Below, piece after piece: positions 7,205 to 15,174 of a DNA stretch of 37,810 nt (the first letter of the stretch is position 1; each line of letters begins with the position of its first letter). The notes below the pieces were generated by a model. That model made no database searches. It was not told the DNA's origin and saw only the letters and a list, made by a program, of their open reading frames with translations. Where the stretch lies: contig BOBG01000007.1 in NCBI GenBank assembly GCA_026002265.1, forward strand, positions 1 to 37,810, in the 5' to 3' direction. The position numbers and the translations under genes were made by a program. Source of the stretch: Spirochaetia bacterium. Lineage in GTDB: Bacteria; Spirochaetota; Spirochaetia; Treponematales; Breznakiellaceae.

Positions 7205-8497
7205 ATGAAAAAGTTAAGTTGTTTAACTGGTGTATTACTCGTTAGCGTTTCTCTTTTTGCAGCCGGTACCGGTGAAAAGGAAACCGGGCCCGTAACCATT
7301 AGTGTTTGGACACATGAGGATCCAAACCGTACCCGTATCGAAGAGCGGTATATGCAGGAATTTATGGCTGCAAACCCAAACATCAAGATCGAGCGTACGA
7401 CTCAATCTTCCACAAAAATGATTGAATTAGTGCAGACTGCGTTCGCTGCAAATCAGGGTCCGGATATTTTTAACCTTTCCATTGAAGATGAGTATGCGTA
7501 TATTGCAAATGGCCGGGTTTCACCGGTTAATTATCAGGCGGCCGGTTATGCAAATAAAGCAGCTCTGATCGATGCCTACGCGGCCGGATTTTTGGATCCG
7601 GTAACCATTAATGGAAATATTTACGGACTTCCATTGGAATTAACAAATTGGTGTATTTACATTAACAAAAAAGTCTTCCGGTCCGCAGGGCTGGATCCGG
7701 AAAAAGATTACCCAAAAACCTGGGAAGAAATGGTGACCGTTTCTGAAAAATTGGTGATCCGGAACGGTAATATTATTGAGCGGCGCGGATTCGATTTCCG
7801 GTACCCCTATTACCTTGTGGCAATGGTACCTATGGTTGAACAACTTGGCGGCAAATTGGTCAGTGACGATGGAAAAACCGCAATTGTCGGAGATGCTGCA
7901 TGGCTTAACTTCCTCCGGTATATGCGTGAGTGGGGTCCGAGCGGTAAAAACCTCGGTTCTCCTACCTATACTGCTGCCCGGTCGTTATTTAACCGGGATA
8001 ATAACGATATTGCGATGGCAACCACGGGGCTTTATCAGCAGGGCAGAATCCGGGCGGATAATCCGGCTTTTTTTGAAAGTAATGAATGGATGGTAATTCC
8101 TTATCCGAAATTCCAAAATGCGGTAAAGGATGTAGCCGGTTGTTATTATGGCCATTACTATATGGTGAATGCACAAAGCTCTCCGGCTAAACAAGAAGCA
8201 GCATGGAAATTAATTGGTTATATGCTCAGTCATGCAGAGGAATATTTGAGCGAAGTGAGTTTAATTCAGCCGACAAAGGCGCTTTTTAATTCTCCAACCT
8301 ATAAAAATATGCCGTATTCAAATGTTTTTACCAATGATATGGAGCGGGGACATATTGTGTACTTTGGGGCGCATAGTGCGGAATTACAAAATTTAATCCG
8401 GAGTGCGGTAGAATCGGTAATGCTTTCCGGTGTAACGCCGGAACGGGCATTGGCGACTCTCAAATCCGCAGCTCAAGAATTACTTGATGAAAGATAA
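7205..8497 (+). CDS. Extracellular solute-binding protein, family 1 (sugar ABC importer)
   Basis: Binding protein that captures a sugar or oligosaccharide and delivers it to the two permeases encoded just downstream. It has 430 residues with a signal peptide (MKKLSCLTGV, then SLFAAG near residue 20) and no Cys at the cleavage site, so it looks periplasmic rather than lipid-anchored. Family 1 features are VTISVWTHEDPNR at the N-terminus, FAANQGPDIFNLS, YGLPLELTNWCIYINKKVF and DYPKTWEEM, typical of MalE/UgpB-like proteins. The substrate cannot be read from the sequence; the esterase in the operon hints at a plant-derived oligosaccharide. A strong hairpin separates it from the first permease, which would favour higher levels of the binding protein. 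Confidence 0.9.
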   Translation: MKKLSCLTGVLLVSVSLFAAGTGEKETGPVTISVWTHEDPNRTRIEERYMQEFMAANPNIKIERTTQSSTKMIELVQTAFAANQGPDIFNLSIEDEYAYIANGRVSPVNYQAAGYANKAALIDAYAAGFLDPVTINGNIYGLPLELTNWCIYINKKVFRSAGLDPEKDYPKTWEEMVTVSEKLVIRNGNIIERRGFDFRYPYYLVAMVPMVEQLGGKLVSDDGKTAIVGDAAWLNFLRYMREWGPSGKNLGSPTYTAARSLFNRDNNDIAMATTGLYQQGRIRADNPAFFESNEWMVIPYPKFQNAVKDVAGCYYGHYYMVNAQSSPAKQEAAWKLIGYMLSHAEEYLSEVSLIQPTKALFNSPTYKNMPYSNVFTNDMERGHIVYFGAHSAELQNLIRSAVESVMLSGVTPERALATLKSAAQELLDER

Positions 8498-8504
8498 ATC
8501 GATT

Positions 8505-8539
8505 CGATCCCGGAATTTCCGAATTAACTTCCGGGATCG
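8505..8539 (+). other. Intercistronic hairpin between binding protein and permease
   Basis: CGATCCCGGAA (8505-8515) and TTCCGGGATCG (8529-8539) form a perfect 11-bp stem with a 13-nt loop. No T-run follows. Its place between a binding-protein gene and its permease gene matches the mRNA-stabilising or attenuating hairpins known in such operons. Confidence 0.75.
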
Positions 8540-8571
8540 GGTACATTAAGTTCCGGAACAGAGGAGTTTTT

Positions 8572-9486
8572 ATGAAACACTACGGAGGCATTGAAAAAAA
8601 GCAGGCGCGGTGGGGATTTATTTTTGTGGTGCCGGCTATTCTTTTCTTTTCAGTGTTTAGCTTTTACCCCATTTTAAATGCACTTTATACCAGTTTTTTT
8701 GATAAAAGAGTTCTTTCGTTAAATACGCCGCCTTTTGTCGGATTTGGTAATTATACGTATCTTTTTACGTCACAGACTTCCGGTTTTTGGAATTCACTCC
8801 GGGCGACTTTTGTATTTACCATTGGAACCTTTATTCCGCTGGCTGTGCTCAGTTTGATTTTTGCGGTATTTTTAACGCAGGTCGTGGGACGGAAAGCCCG
8901 GAATTTTTTTCAAATCGCTTTTTACACACCGGCTGTACTCTCTTCTGTTGTGGCCGCCGCAATTTGGATGCTGATTTTTGATCCGCGTGGTCTGGCGAAT
9001 CAATGGATAAATAGCCTTTTTCATACGGCCGGTGTGGATCATAAATGGTTATCTGACAGTGTAATGGTTCAAATTTCCACTATGCTTGTTTATTTTTGGA
9101 AATATATTGGTTATTTTGTGATCCTTTTTATCACCGGACTTTCTTCGATTCCTCCTTCAATTTACGAAGCTGCAACGATTGACGGTGCCGGAAAATGGCA
9201 GGCTTTTTGGCGGATCACCTTACCTCTACTCCGGCCGACGGTGGTACTCGTTTCGATTATGGCAATGCTGCAATGTCTCAAAACATTTAGTACACAATAT
9301 CTTTTCACGCAATCCGGTGCGCCGCAGGCTCCTATAAATGTAATCACTCTCAATATTTACCGGACAGGAATTACTAATCAGCGAATAGGCCGGGCGAGCG
9401 CTATGAGTTTGGTACTTTTTGTTATTATGCTTATTTTAACATGGTTGCAGTTTCGGGCTTCAAAAAGTGACGAAGTTGAATATTAA
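8572..9486 (+). CDS. Sugar ABC transporter permease, MalF/UgpA type
   Basis: One half of the membrane channel of the importer. It has 304 residues with about six transmembrane segments and the cytoplasmic EAA loop YEAATIDGAGKWQAFWRITLPLL, which contacts the ATPase. The N-terminal segment WGFIFVVPAILFFSVFSFYP is typical of this group. The ATG at 8572 has AGAGGAG upstream. The next permease begins 12 nt after its stop. No ATPase gene is present in the operon, so a shared MsmK-like ATPase encoded elsewhere is likely. Confidence 0.93.
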   Translation: MKHYGGIEKKQARWGFIFVVPAILFFSVFSFYPILNALYTSFFDKRVLSLNTPPFVGFGNYTYLFTSQTSGFWNSLRATFVFTIGTFIPLAVLSLIFAVFLTQVVGRKARNFFQIAFYTPAVLSSVVAAAIWMLIFDPRGLANQWINSLFHTAGVDHKWLSDSVMVQISTMLVYFWKYIGYFVILFITGLSSIPPSIYEAATIDGAGKWQAFWRITLPLLRPTVVLVSIMAMLQCLKTFSTQYLFTQSGAPQAPINVITLNIYRTGITNQRIGRASAMSLVLFVIMLILTWLQFRASKSDEVEY

Positions 9487-9497
9487 AAGGGAATTAT

Positions 9498-10343
9498 ATG
9501 AAAAAGAGTAAGGTTTCCGGAGTGGATATTATCGTGTGGGCGTTACTTGTGGTCATGTTAATTTTCACGGTGACTCCTCTTATCTTTATGTTTAGCGCAT
9601 CGATGATGCAGAAAAACCAAATTCTGCGGATGCCGTATAGCTGGATTCCCCGCCCATTTTACCCACATAATTTTTACCAGGCGCTGCGAGGCAATGACGG
9701 TTCATGGATTTTTCCCCGGAATATGCTTAATTCCCTCATTGTTTCCAGCATCGTTGCCTGCACTACGGTGATTTTTGCATCTCTCACCGGCTATGGCCTT
9801 GCACAATTTCGGTTTAAGGGACGCACTCTCGTTTTTATGATGATTATGGCAACCATGATGATTCCCTTTGAGGCGATTATGATTCCCCTGTATATGGTTG
9901 CACGCGGACTAAACATTCAAAATACGTATGTTGGGCTGATTCTGCCTTTTGCGCTCAGTGCATTCGGGGTTTTTCAAATGCGCCAGTACCTCACGACTTT
10001 TCCGGTTGAATTTCTTGACGCTGCACGAGTTGACGGACTGTCCGAGGCGGGTATTTTTTGGAAAATTGTTTTCCCGAACTGTACGCCGGCCATTGCCACC
10101 CTCGCGATTCTTTCGTTCCGGGGACAGTGGGACAATCTACTCTGGCCGCTTCTCGTGATTCAAAGTGAAAAAATGAAGACGATTCCCCTCTATATTTCAA
10201 AATTTTCCGAAGAAAAAATGACCGATGAAGGCGCAATGATGGCAGTCGCAGCCATTGCCAGTATTCCTATGTTTATTTTATTTTTTTCTTTATCTCGTTA
10301 TTTTATAAGCGGAGCTGCGGTGTACGATTCCCGGAAAGGCTAA
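9498..10343 (+). CDS. Sugar ABC transporter permease, MalG/UgpE type
   Basis: Second membrane subunit of the importer, 281 residues with about six transmembrane segments. The EAA loop reads LDAARVDGLSEAGIFWKIVFP. The stretch FSASMMQKNQILRMPYSWIPRPFYPHNF has the usual WiPrpf-type sequence that follows the first membrane segment in MalG-type permeases. AGGGAA lies just upstream of the ATG. It is separated by only 28 nt from the esterase gene, so all four genes are probably one transcript ending at the hairpin at 11301. Confidence 0.93.
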   Translation: MKKSKVSGVDIIVWALLVVMLIFTVTPLIFMFSASMMQKNQILRMPYSWIPRPFYPHNFYQALRGNDGSWIFPRNMLNSLIVSSIVACTTVIFASLTGYGLAQFRFKGRTLVFMMIMATMMIPFEAIMIPLYMVARGLNIQNTYVGLILPFALSAFGVFQMRQYLTTFPVEFLDAARVDGLSEAGIFWKIVFPNCTPAIATLAILSFRGQWDNLLWPLLVIQSEKMKTIPLYISKFSEEKMTDEGAMMAVAAIASIPMFILFFSLSRYFISGAAVYDSRKG

Positions 10344-10371
10344 AAAGTCCGGATATTTAAAGTGGAATATT

Positions 10372-11298
10372 ATGAGAAAATATGTATTTTTTATACTGTG
10401 TGTGCTATTGACCGGATGCGCGTCAACCGGAAAAGTTCCGGAAGATATTCATTATACATTGCATAATGATATAGCTTACGGTCCGCATGAACGGAATAAA
10501 ATTGATATTTCCATTCCGGATAATGCAGCCGGCAATTTAAATGTTATATTATTTATCCACGGCGGCATATGGATGTATGGTGATAAAAATGATTACCCTT
10601 TGTTTTTAGATAATTTTAGAGATCGATTCATTGTTGCATCAATGAATCACCGGTATATTGATGAAGATATTCACATGGCAGAAGTGATAGATGATGTATC
10701 CAGTGCTGTTTCTTTCATAAAAGAATTTTCTTCACAGTATGGTAGTGTAAATAAAGTAGTAATTATGGGACACTCATCCGGTGCACATCTTTCGCTGCTG
10801 TATGCGTATAAAAACTATAAAAATAGTCCTATTCCAATAGCATTTTGTGTCAGTTTAGCTGCCCCGACCGATCTGAGTGATGTGGCCTTTTTGTATAATT
10901 TCAAAAAAAGCCGTATGTTACCTTTATTTTACAAAGTCGGTGAAAATGCAACCGGTTACCGATTATCGGATAATGAGATCGGTGATAACGGCTACAACGA
11001 ATCTATTAAAGAAGCTCTTATGTCAATTTCTCCACTCTATTTTGTTAATGCCGGTATTCCGCCGGTAATTATTGTGCATGATGTTGGTGATCCTCTTGTA
11101 CCGTATTCTAATTCCGCGGCATTAAATAGCACATTACATATCTTGAATGTGGACCATGATTTTATTGCTTCATATACCGGTTTAGGTCATACTTTAAAAG
11201 CTAAAAGAGCTAAAAACAAGGCACTAATCTATGATTCTCAATTAGAATCAAAACTGTTGAGTAAATTCAATGAATATGTGGAAAAATATTGTAATTAA
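10372..11298 (+). CDS. Lipoprotein alpha/beta-hydrolase (carbohydrate-esterase-like)
   Basis: Predicted surface or periplasmic esterase. The N-terminus has a lipobox, VLLTGC, with Cys16 as lipidation site. The fold is BD-FAE/acetyl-esterase-like: the oxyanion motif FIHGGIWMYG, the nucleophile Ser135 in GHSSGAH, and probably Asp240 (HDVGDPLVPY) and His273 (GLGHTL) completing the triad. It has 308 residues. It is the last gene of the ABC sugar operon, so it may remove acetyl or feruloyl groups from an oligosaccharide before uptake; that role is an inference from position. It ends 2 nt before a terminator hairpin shared with the convergent cysK. Confidence 0.8.
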   Translation: MRKYVFFILCVLLTGCASTGKVPEDIHYTLHNDIAYGPHERNKIDISIPDNAAGNLNVILFIHGGIWMYGDKNDYPLFLDNFRDRFIVASMNHRYIDEDIHMAEVIDDVSSAVSFIKEFSSQYGSVNKVVIMGHSSGAHLSLLYAYKNYKNSPIPIAFCVSLAAPTDLSDVAFLYNFKKSRMLPLFYKVGENATGYRLSDNEIGDNGYNESIKEALMSISPLYFVNAGIPPVIIVHDVGDPLVPYSNSAALNSTLHILNVDHDFIASYTGLGHTLKAKRAKNKALIYDSQLESKLLSKFNEYVEKYCN

Positions 11299-11300
11299 AT

Positions 11301-11328
11301 AGCCCAACCGTACGATTGGGCTTTAGCT
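11301..11328. terminator. Bidirectional terminator between esterase and cysK
   Basis: AGCCCAA (11301-11307) and TTGGGCT (11316-11322) form a 7-bp stem with an 8-nt loop, followed by TTAGCTTTT on the plus strand. It lies between two convergent genes. Confidence 0.65.
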
Positions 11329-11329
11329 T

Positions 11330-12250
11330 TTAGTCTTCCCACAACCAGGTCGAAAGATAACGCTCGCCGGTATCCGGTAACACGACTACAATAGTTTTTC
11401 CGGCATTTTCCGGCCGTTTAGCAATGGTCAAGGCTGCTTCCAAAGCAGCGCCGGAGGAAATTCCCACGAGAATGCCTTCTTCTTTTGCCAGCCGCCGGGC
11501 AACTGCCCCAGCTTTTTCATGGTCTGACTGATACACTTCGTCAATAACAGCCGGATCATAGACTTTCGGCTGAAAGCCTGCACCGATTCCCTGAATCTTG
11601 TGGGGACCGGGTTTGCCGCCGGAGAGTACCGGAGATGCAACTGGTTCAACCGCAACGACTTTTACTGATGATTTTTTTGATTTGAGAAAACGCCCCGCAC
11701 CGGTGACCGTACCGCCGGTACCGACTCCACCGACTAAAATGTCAACGTTACCTTCAGTATCACTCCAAATTTCCGGTCCGGTTGTTTTTTCATGAATGGC
11801 CGGATTTGCCGGATTGTTGAATTGTTGGGGGATAAAGGAATTAGGAATAGTTGCAGCCAATTCTTCAGCCTTTGCGATTGCACCTTTCATGCCCTTTGCC
11901 CCTTCAGTCAGCTCCAGCTCCGCACCCAGAGCCTTGAGGAGCTTCCTACGCTCAATACTCATAGTATCCGGCATCGTTAAAATAAGCCGGTAGCCTTTGA
12001 CCGCTGCCACAAAAGCCAGCCCGATTCCGGTATTACCGCTGGTCGGTTCAACGAGTACCGTTCCGGGTTTTATATTCCCATCTTTTTCTCCGGCCTCAAT
12101 TAACGCCAACGCAATCCGGTCCTTCACACTGGAAAGCGGGTTAAAACTCTCCAATTTTGCATACACAATGGCCTTGCTGTCATTGAGGTTATTAATTTTA
12201 ACAATAGGGGTATTCCCAACCAGATCCGTAATTTTTTCTGCTCTCGCCAT
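11330..12250 (-). CDS. cysK: Cysteine synthase A (O-acetylserine sulfhydrylase)
   Basis: PLP enzyme that makes cysteine from O-acetylserine and sulfide. It has 306 residues. The PLP lysine is Lys43 in LSSVKDRIA. Also visible are [12 protein letters not shown], the phosphate loop [25 protein letters not shown] and the C-terminal [12 protein letters not shown], all standard for CysK. The ATG at 12250 ([15 protein letters not shown]) is chosen because AGGAGG lies just upstream and family members begin here; a longer upstream reading would run through the promoter. It has its own very good promoter and stands alone, with no cysE or sulfate-reduction genes near. Confidence 0.95.
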   Translation of the reverse strand: MARAEKITDLVGNTPIVKINNLNDSKAIVYAKLESFNPLSSVKDRIALALIEAGEKDGNIKPGTVLVEPTSGNTGIGLAFVAAVKGYRLILTMPDTMSIERRKLLKALGAELELTEGAKGMKGAIAKAEELAATIPNSFIPQQFNNPANPAIHEKTTGPEIWSDTEGNVDILVGGVGTGGTVTGAGRFLKSKKSSVKVVAVEPVASPVLSGGKPGPHKIQGIGAGFQPKVYDPAVIDEVYQSDHEKAGAVARRLAKEEGILVGISSGAALEAALTIAKRPENAGKTIVVVLPDTGERYLSTWLWED

Positions 12251-12287
12251 AGAGTCCTCCTGACTAATTCCTAGTAAACATAGCGAA

Positions 12288-12316
12288 ATTATATACCACT
12301 CTGCCACTTCTGTCAA
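12288..12316 (-). promoter_or_regulatory. Consensus sigma-70 promoter of cysK
   Basis: On the minus strand, TTGACA (12316-12311) and TATAAT (12293-12288) are both perfect, with a 17-nt spacer. The leader between promoter and gene contains ACTAGGAATT, which loosely resembles half of an Rrf2/CymR-type site; that resemblance is weak. Confidence 0.85.
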
Positions 12317-12405
12317 GTTCAAAAATAAAAGTGCTTCAAACCTCGTTATTCAACTCTTTCTCCGGATCCTCCTGAAAAAGTATGCCATTGAATAAGGCGA
12401 ATTTT

Positions 12406-12461
12406 GGGGACAGACCTCCATATATCTTTATGTTACAATAAAATAAATGGGGTCAGACCTC
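12406..12461 (-). repeat. Stand-alone RAYT-type repeat pair (MITE-like), copy 1
   Basis: GGGGACAGACCTC (12406-12418) and GGGGTCAGACCTC (12449-12461) are 43 nt apart around an AT-rich spacer. Nearly the same element recurs at 12646-12701, including the preceding ATTTT. The wider gap 12251-12847 contains the cysK promoter, these two pairs and the GC-rich repeat between them, with no convincing gene. Confidence 0.85.
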
Positions 12462-12490
12462 GATCTGGTTTTCCGGTGGTTACTCACAGT

Positions 12491-12585
12491 CAGGAGGGGG
12501 GTGCCGGAAAACACGCCGCTCATTGAGCCTGCCGAAATGACGGCGGGTTTGGAGGCAGGGGGAGTACACCCCCTCATGATTCCGG
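12491..12585 (+). repeat. GC-rich intergenic repeat, family B, copy 1
   Basis: Contains GGGGGGTGCCGG, CATTGAGCCTGCCGAAATG and GGAGGCAGGGGGAGTACACC followed by CCCTCATG. The same blocks recur inverted at 30490-30577 and in part at 37660-37705. The GAGCCTGYCGA core resembles widespread REP-type palindromes. Confidence 0.65.
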
Positions 12586-12645
12586 ATTCTTTCTTCAAAA
12601 ATATGTCTCAAAATTCTGGAAAAACATGCTGCTAATGCGGATTTT

Positions 12646-12701
12646 GGGGACAGACCTCCGTATCTCTTTATATTACAATAAAATAAATGGGGTCAGACCT
12701 C
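12646..12701 (-). repeat. Stand-alone RAYT-type repeat pair (MITE-like), copy 2
   Basis: GGGGACAGACCTC (12646-12658) and GGGGTCAGACCTC (12689-12701), again 43 nt apart. The spacer differs from copy 1 at only a few bases. Confidence 0.85.
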
Positions 12702-12847
12702 GATCAGTATTTCAGGGAACAAAAAATTCGAAACCTACGTATACTGTTTCCGAAAGCTGTAGACAAGGCTTTCGCCATGATCCGCCGGATCCGCCCTTTC
12801 AGGGCTATGAGCTTGCCTACGAGCCGGTTGTGCATTAGACTTTCTCT

Positions 12848-13558
12848 ATGACACAACAAGAAATAAAAGAACAAACTGGAAAAACCGCAGTAGAATCCCT
12901 TATAAAAACCGGGATGAAAATCGGACTGGGAACCGGTTCAACTGTAATTTATGTAATCCGGCATACCGGATATCTTCTCCGACAAGGGCTTATAAAGGAT
13001 ATTCGTGCCGTGACTACAAGTTTTCAATCACTTTTGGAGTGCGAATCGTGGGGGATTCCGGCTTTTTCATTGAATTCACCGGAGATACACGGTTCTCTGG
13101 ATCTGACGATAGACGGTGCAGATGAAGTTGATAAACAGGGCCGGTGTGTCAAGGGCGGAGGCGGCGCTTTGCTTTTGGAAAAAATTGCAGCATACAATTC
13201 CGCTGCCTATGCGCTCGTGGTTGATGAATCAAAAATAGTCGAGCATTTGGGGCGCGGCTTTCCGGTTCCAGTGGAAGTGATTCCGGAAGCGCGGGTGCCG
13301 GTGACGCAGGCGCTTGAACGTTTGGGAATGGAGGTGAAACTCCGGGAAGCGGTCCGGAAGGCTGGACCTGTAATTACTGAACACGCAAATATGCTCCTCG
13401 ATTGCCGTCTCAAGGAGAACATGGATCCGGCGGAGTTGGAACTGAATATCAACCTCATTCCGGGTGTGGTGGAAAACGGCTTCTTTACACGGATTCGGCC
13501 GGTTATTTTTGAGGGGCATCCGGACGGTAGCGTGGAGCAGATTCATGCCGCTGGATAA
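12848..13558 (+). CDS. rpiA: Ribose-5-phosphate isomerase A
   Basis: Interconverts ribose 5-phosphate and ribulose 5-phosphate in the pentose phosphate pathway. It has 236 residues, the usual size. Diagnostic motifs are GLGTGSTV, TSFQS, DLTIDGADEVD (catalytic Asp region), KGGGGALLLEKIAA, VVDESKIV and FPVPVEVIP. ATG at 12848 is the only sensible start, but no good Shine-Dalgarno sequence precedes it (GACTTTCTCT). Its end overlaps the next gene by 14 nt, so the two are probably coupled. The 5' flank is a repeat-rich gap, so the promoter may be repeat-derived. Confidence 0.95.
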   Translation: MTQQEIKEQTGKTAVESLIKTGMKIGLGTGSTVIYVIRHTGYLLRQGLIKDIRAVTTSFQSLLECESWGIPAFSLNSPEIHGSLDLTIDGADEVDKQGRCVKGGGGALLLEKIAAYNSAAYALVVDESKIVEHLGRGFPVPVEVIPEARVPVTQALERLGMEVKLREAVRKAGPVITEHANMLLDCRLKENMDPAELELNINLIPGVVENGFFTRIRPVIFEGHPDGSVEQIHAAG

Positions 13559-14186
13559 ACACATCAATTTTTTTGAACTGGAAAAGGCCAGCGCCCGTCC
13601 CGGCTGTCCGCTTTGTACGATTGTGTCAGATCGTTGCGAGCGCTACCTTGACAATATGTTATTTGAGCATATTTCTGATCGGGCCTTCCGGAAAGCGCAC
13701 CGGGCGGCCGGCGGCTTTTGTGCCTTTCATTCCCGGAACCTCGAATCATTCCGGGACGGTTTAGCCGTTGCGATTCTGGGGCGGGATATTCTGGAAGATC
13801 GGGTTGAATCCTTTACAAAACGGAAAATATTAAAAACAAAGGAACGCTGTCCTGTGTGTGTCGAGCAGGACCGGATTGAGCAAGAATACCTTGGTTTTTT
13901 GATAAAAGCAGAACCGGCAGCAGATGATGTGGCAAGACAGTTGCAGGACATCGTTGTAAAATCTTCCGGATTGTGTGCGCCGCATTACGGACAGCTCTTG
14001 GAAACAGCAAAGAAGATTCCCCGGTGGATACTTGAATTTCATGAAAAAAAATTTGCATCACTGCTGGAACGGACCAATCGTTTTATCGAATGTTCTGCCT
14101 ACGGCCGTGAAAAGGATTTTGCGGAATTGAATCCGGCCGATCAGGTTGTATGGAAAGAGTTAGCTGCAAATCTCCGGGGTTCTTGA
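13545..14186 (+). CDS. Cys/His-rich zinc-binding-type protein (resembles DUF6062)
   Basis: Function unknown. Starting at ATG 13545, which overlaps rpiA, it has 213 residues. It shows two copies of the same metal-site pattern: Cys21-x2-Cys24, then Cys59-x2-His62; and Cys102-x2-Cys105, then Cys144-x2-His147. The sequences around them (PGCPLC/GGFCAFH and ERCPVC/SGLCAPH) also look alike, suggesting internal duplication. I recall this pattern from DUF6062, but could not search. It is cytoplasmic, with no signal peptide or membrane segment. Its place between rpiA and a pseudouridine synthase gives no firm clue to function. Confidence 0.7.
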   Translation: MPLDKHINFFELEKASARPGCPLCTIVSDRCERYLDNMLFEHISDRAFRKAHRAAGGFCAFHSRNLESFRDGLAVAILGRDILEDRVESFTKRKILKTKERCPVCVEQDRIEQEYLGFLIKAEPAADDVARQLQDIVVKSSGLCAPHYGQLLETAKKIPRWILEFHEKKFASLLERTNRFIECSAYGREKDFAELNPADQVVWKELAANLRGS

Positions 14187-14187
14187 C

Positions 14188-15174
14188 ATGCATAACCATG
14201 TTTTGAAAGGAAAGAATATTGAGACAATGGAAAAAATACAATGCCTTAAGTTGACAGCTGCACTCAATGATGAGGGGCGCCGGCTCGACCGAATTCTCCG
14301 GAAAGCTCTACCGGATATGTCGCTTTCATGCCTGCACCGTCTCCTCCGCACCGGCCGGATCCGGGTCAACGATGGACCGGCTCAAGCTTCGCACCGGATT
14401 CATAGTGGAGATTCTATTAGTATTGATGCTGACATTCCGGTTCATGACAATATTACAAAACCTACACCGGAAATCCGTCACACTCTGGATATTTTGTATG
14501 AAGATGAAGGGCTGTTGATCCTTAATAAACCGGCCGGCGTTCCGGTGCATGGTCAGCGGAGTATGGAGCAGATGGTGCAATCTTACCTTGATGGCCGGAT
14601 TGATACATCACTTTCGTTCCGTTCCGGTCCGCTTCATCGGCTCGATCAACCAACGAGCGGTGTGTTGGTATTTTCAAAGAGTCTGTCCGGAGCGCACTTT
14701 TTCAGCTCATTGCTCCAAAGCCGGCGTGTCAAAAAACGCTACCTTGCAATTGTTAATGGAATCATAACCGGTCCGGAACGTTGGGAGGACAGGCTTTTTC
14801 GCGATAGATCTGCCCGGAAAACGGCACCGGATGATGCAGGGAGTCAAGGGATCACCGAAATAACTCCGCTGCTGACTGTTCCCGGTTTTTCGTTTGTTAG
14901 GGCAGAGATACAGACCGGCCGGACCCATCAGATTCGGGCTCAAGCCGCGATTCATGGGCATCCATTGTCCGGTGATGGAAAATACGGCGGCTCTCATGGT
15001 ATTTTTTTTCTCCATGCCTATTCGCTCGAAATACCTTTTCCGGCTGGTCCGCGTAGCTTTTATGCGCCGGTACCGGAGGATTTCCGCCGGCGTTTGCTAG
15101 AACTTTTTGGAGACACAATTACTGAGCTGCTGGCTCTTGATGGACATAGACTTCCAGAATCCGGTGCTGTTTAA
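14188..15174 (+). CDS. RluA-family pseudouridine synthase (RluC/RluD-like)
   Basis: Converts specific uridines in RNA, usually 23S rRNA, to pseudouridine. An S4 RNA-binding domain occupies about residues 30-85 (RRLDRILRKALPDMS, then RTGRIRVNDGPA). The catalytic domain follows, with LNKPAGVPVHG and the signature PLHRLDQPTSGVLVFSK, where Asp153 is the catalytic residue, then KKRYLAIVNG and TGRTHQIRAQ. The exact rRNA target cannot be told. ATG 14188 follows the upstream stop by one base; an internal ATG at 14227 is an equally possible start, since neither has a strong Shine-Dalgarno. The 3' end overlaps the convergent CorC/TlyC-type gene by 56 nt. Confidence 0.9.
   Translation: MHNHVLKGKNIETMEKIQCLKLTAALNDEGRRLDRILRKALPDMSLSCLHRLLRTGRIRVNDGPAQASHRIHSGDSISIDADIPVHDNITKPTPEIRHTLDILYEDEGLLILNKPAGVPVHGQRSMEQMVQSYLDGRIDTSLSFRSGPLHRLDQPTSGVLVFSKSLSGAHFFSSLLQSRRVKKRYLAIVNGIITGPERWEDRLFRDRSARKTAPDDAGSQGITEITPLLTVPGFSFVRAEIQTGRTHQIRAQAAIHGHPLSGDGKYGGSHGIFFLHAYSLEIPFPAGPRSFYAPVPEDFRRRLLELFGDTITELLALDGHRLPESGAV

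Noticed and set aside
12251..12316. T-box or SAM riboswitch upstream of cysK
   Set aside because: The leader between promoter and start codon is only about 30 nt, too short for either.
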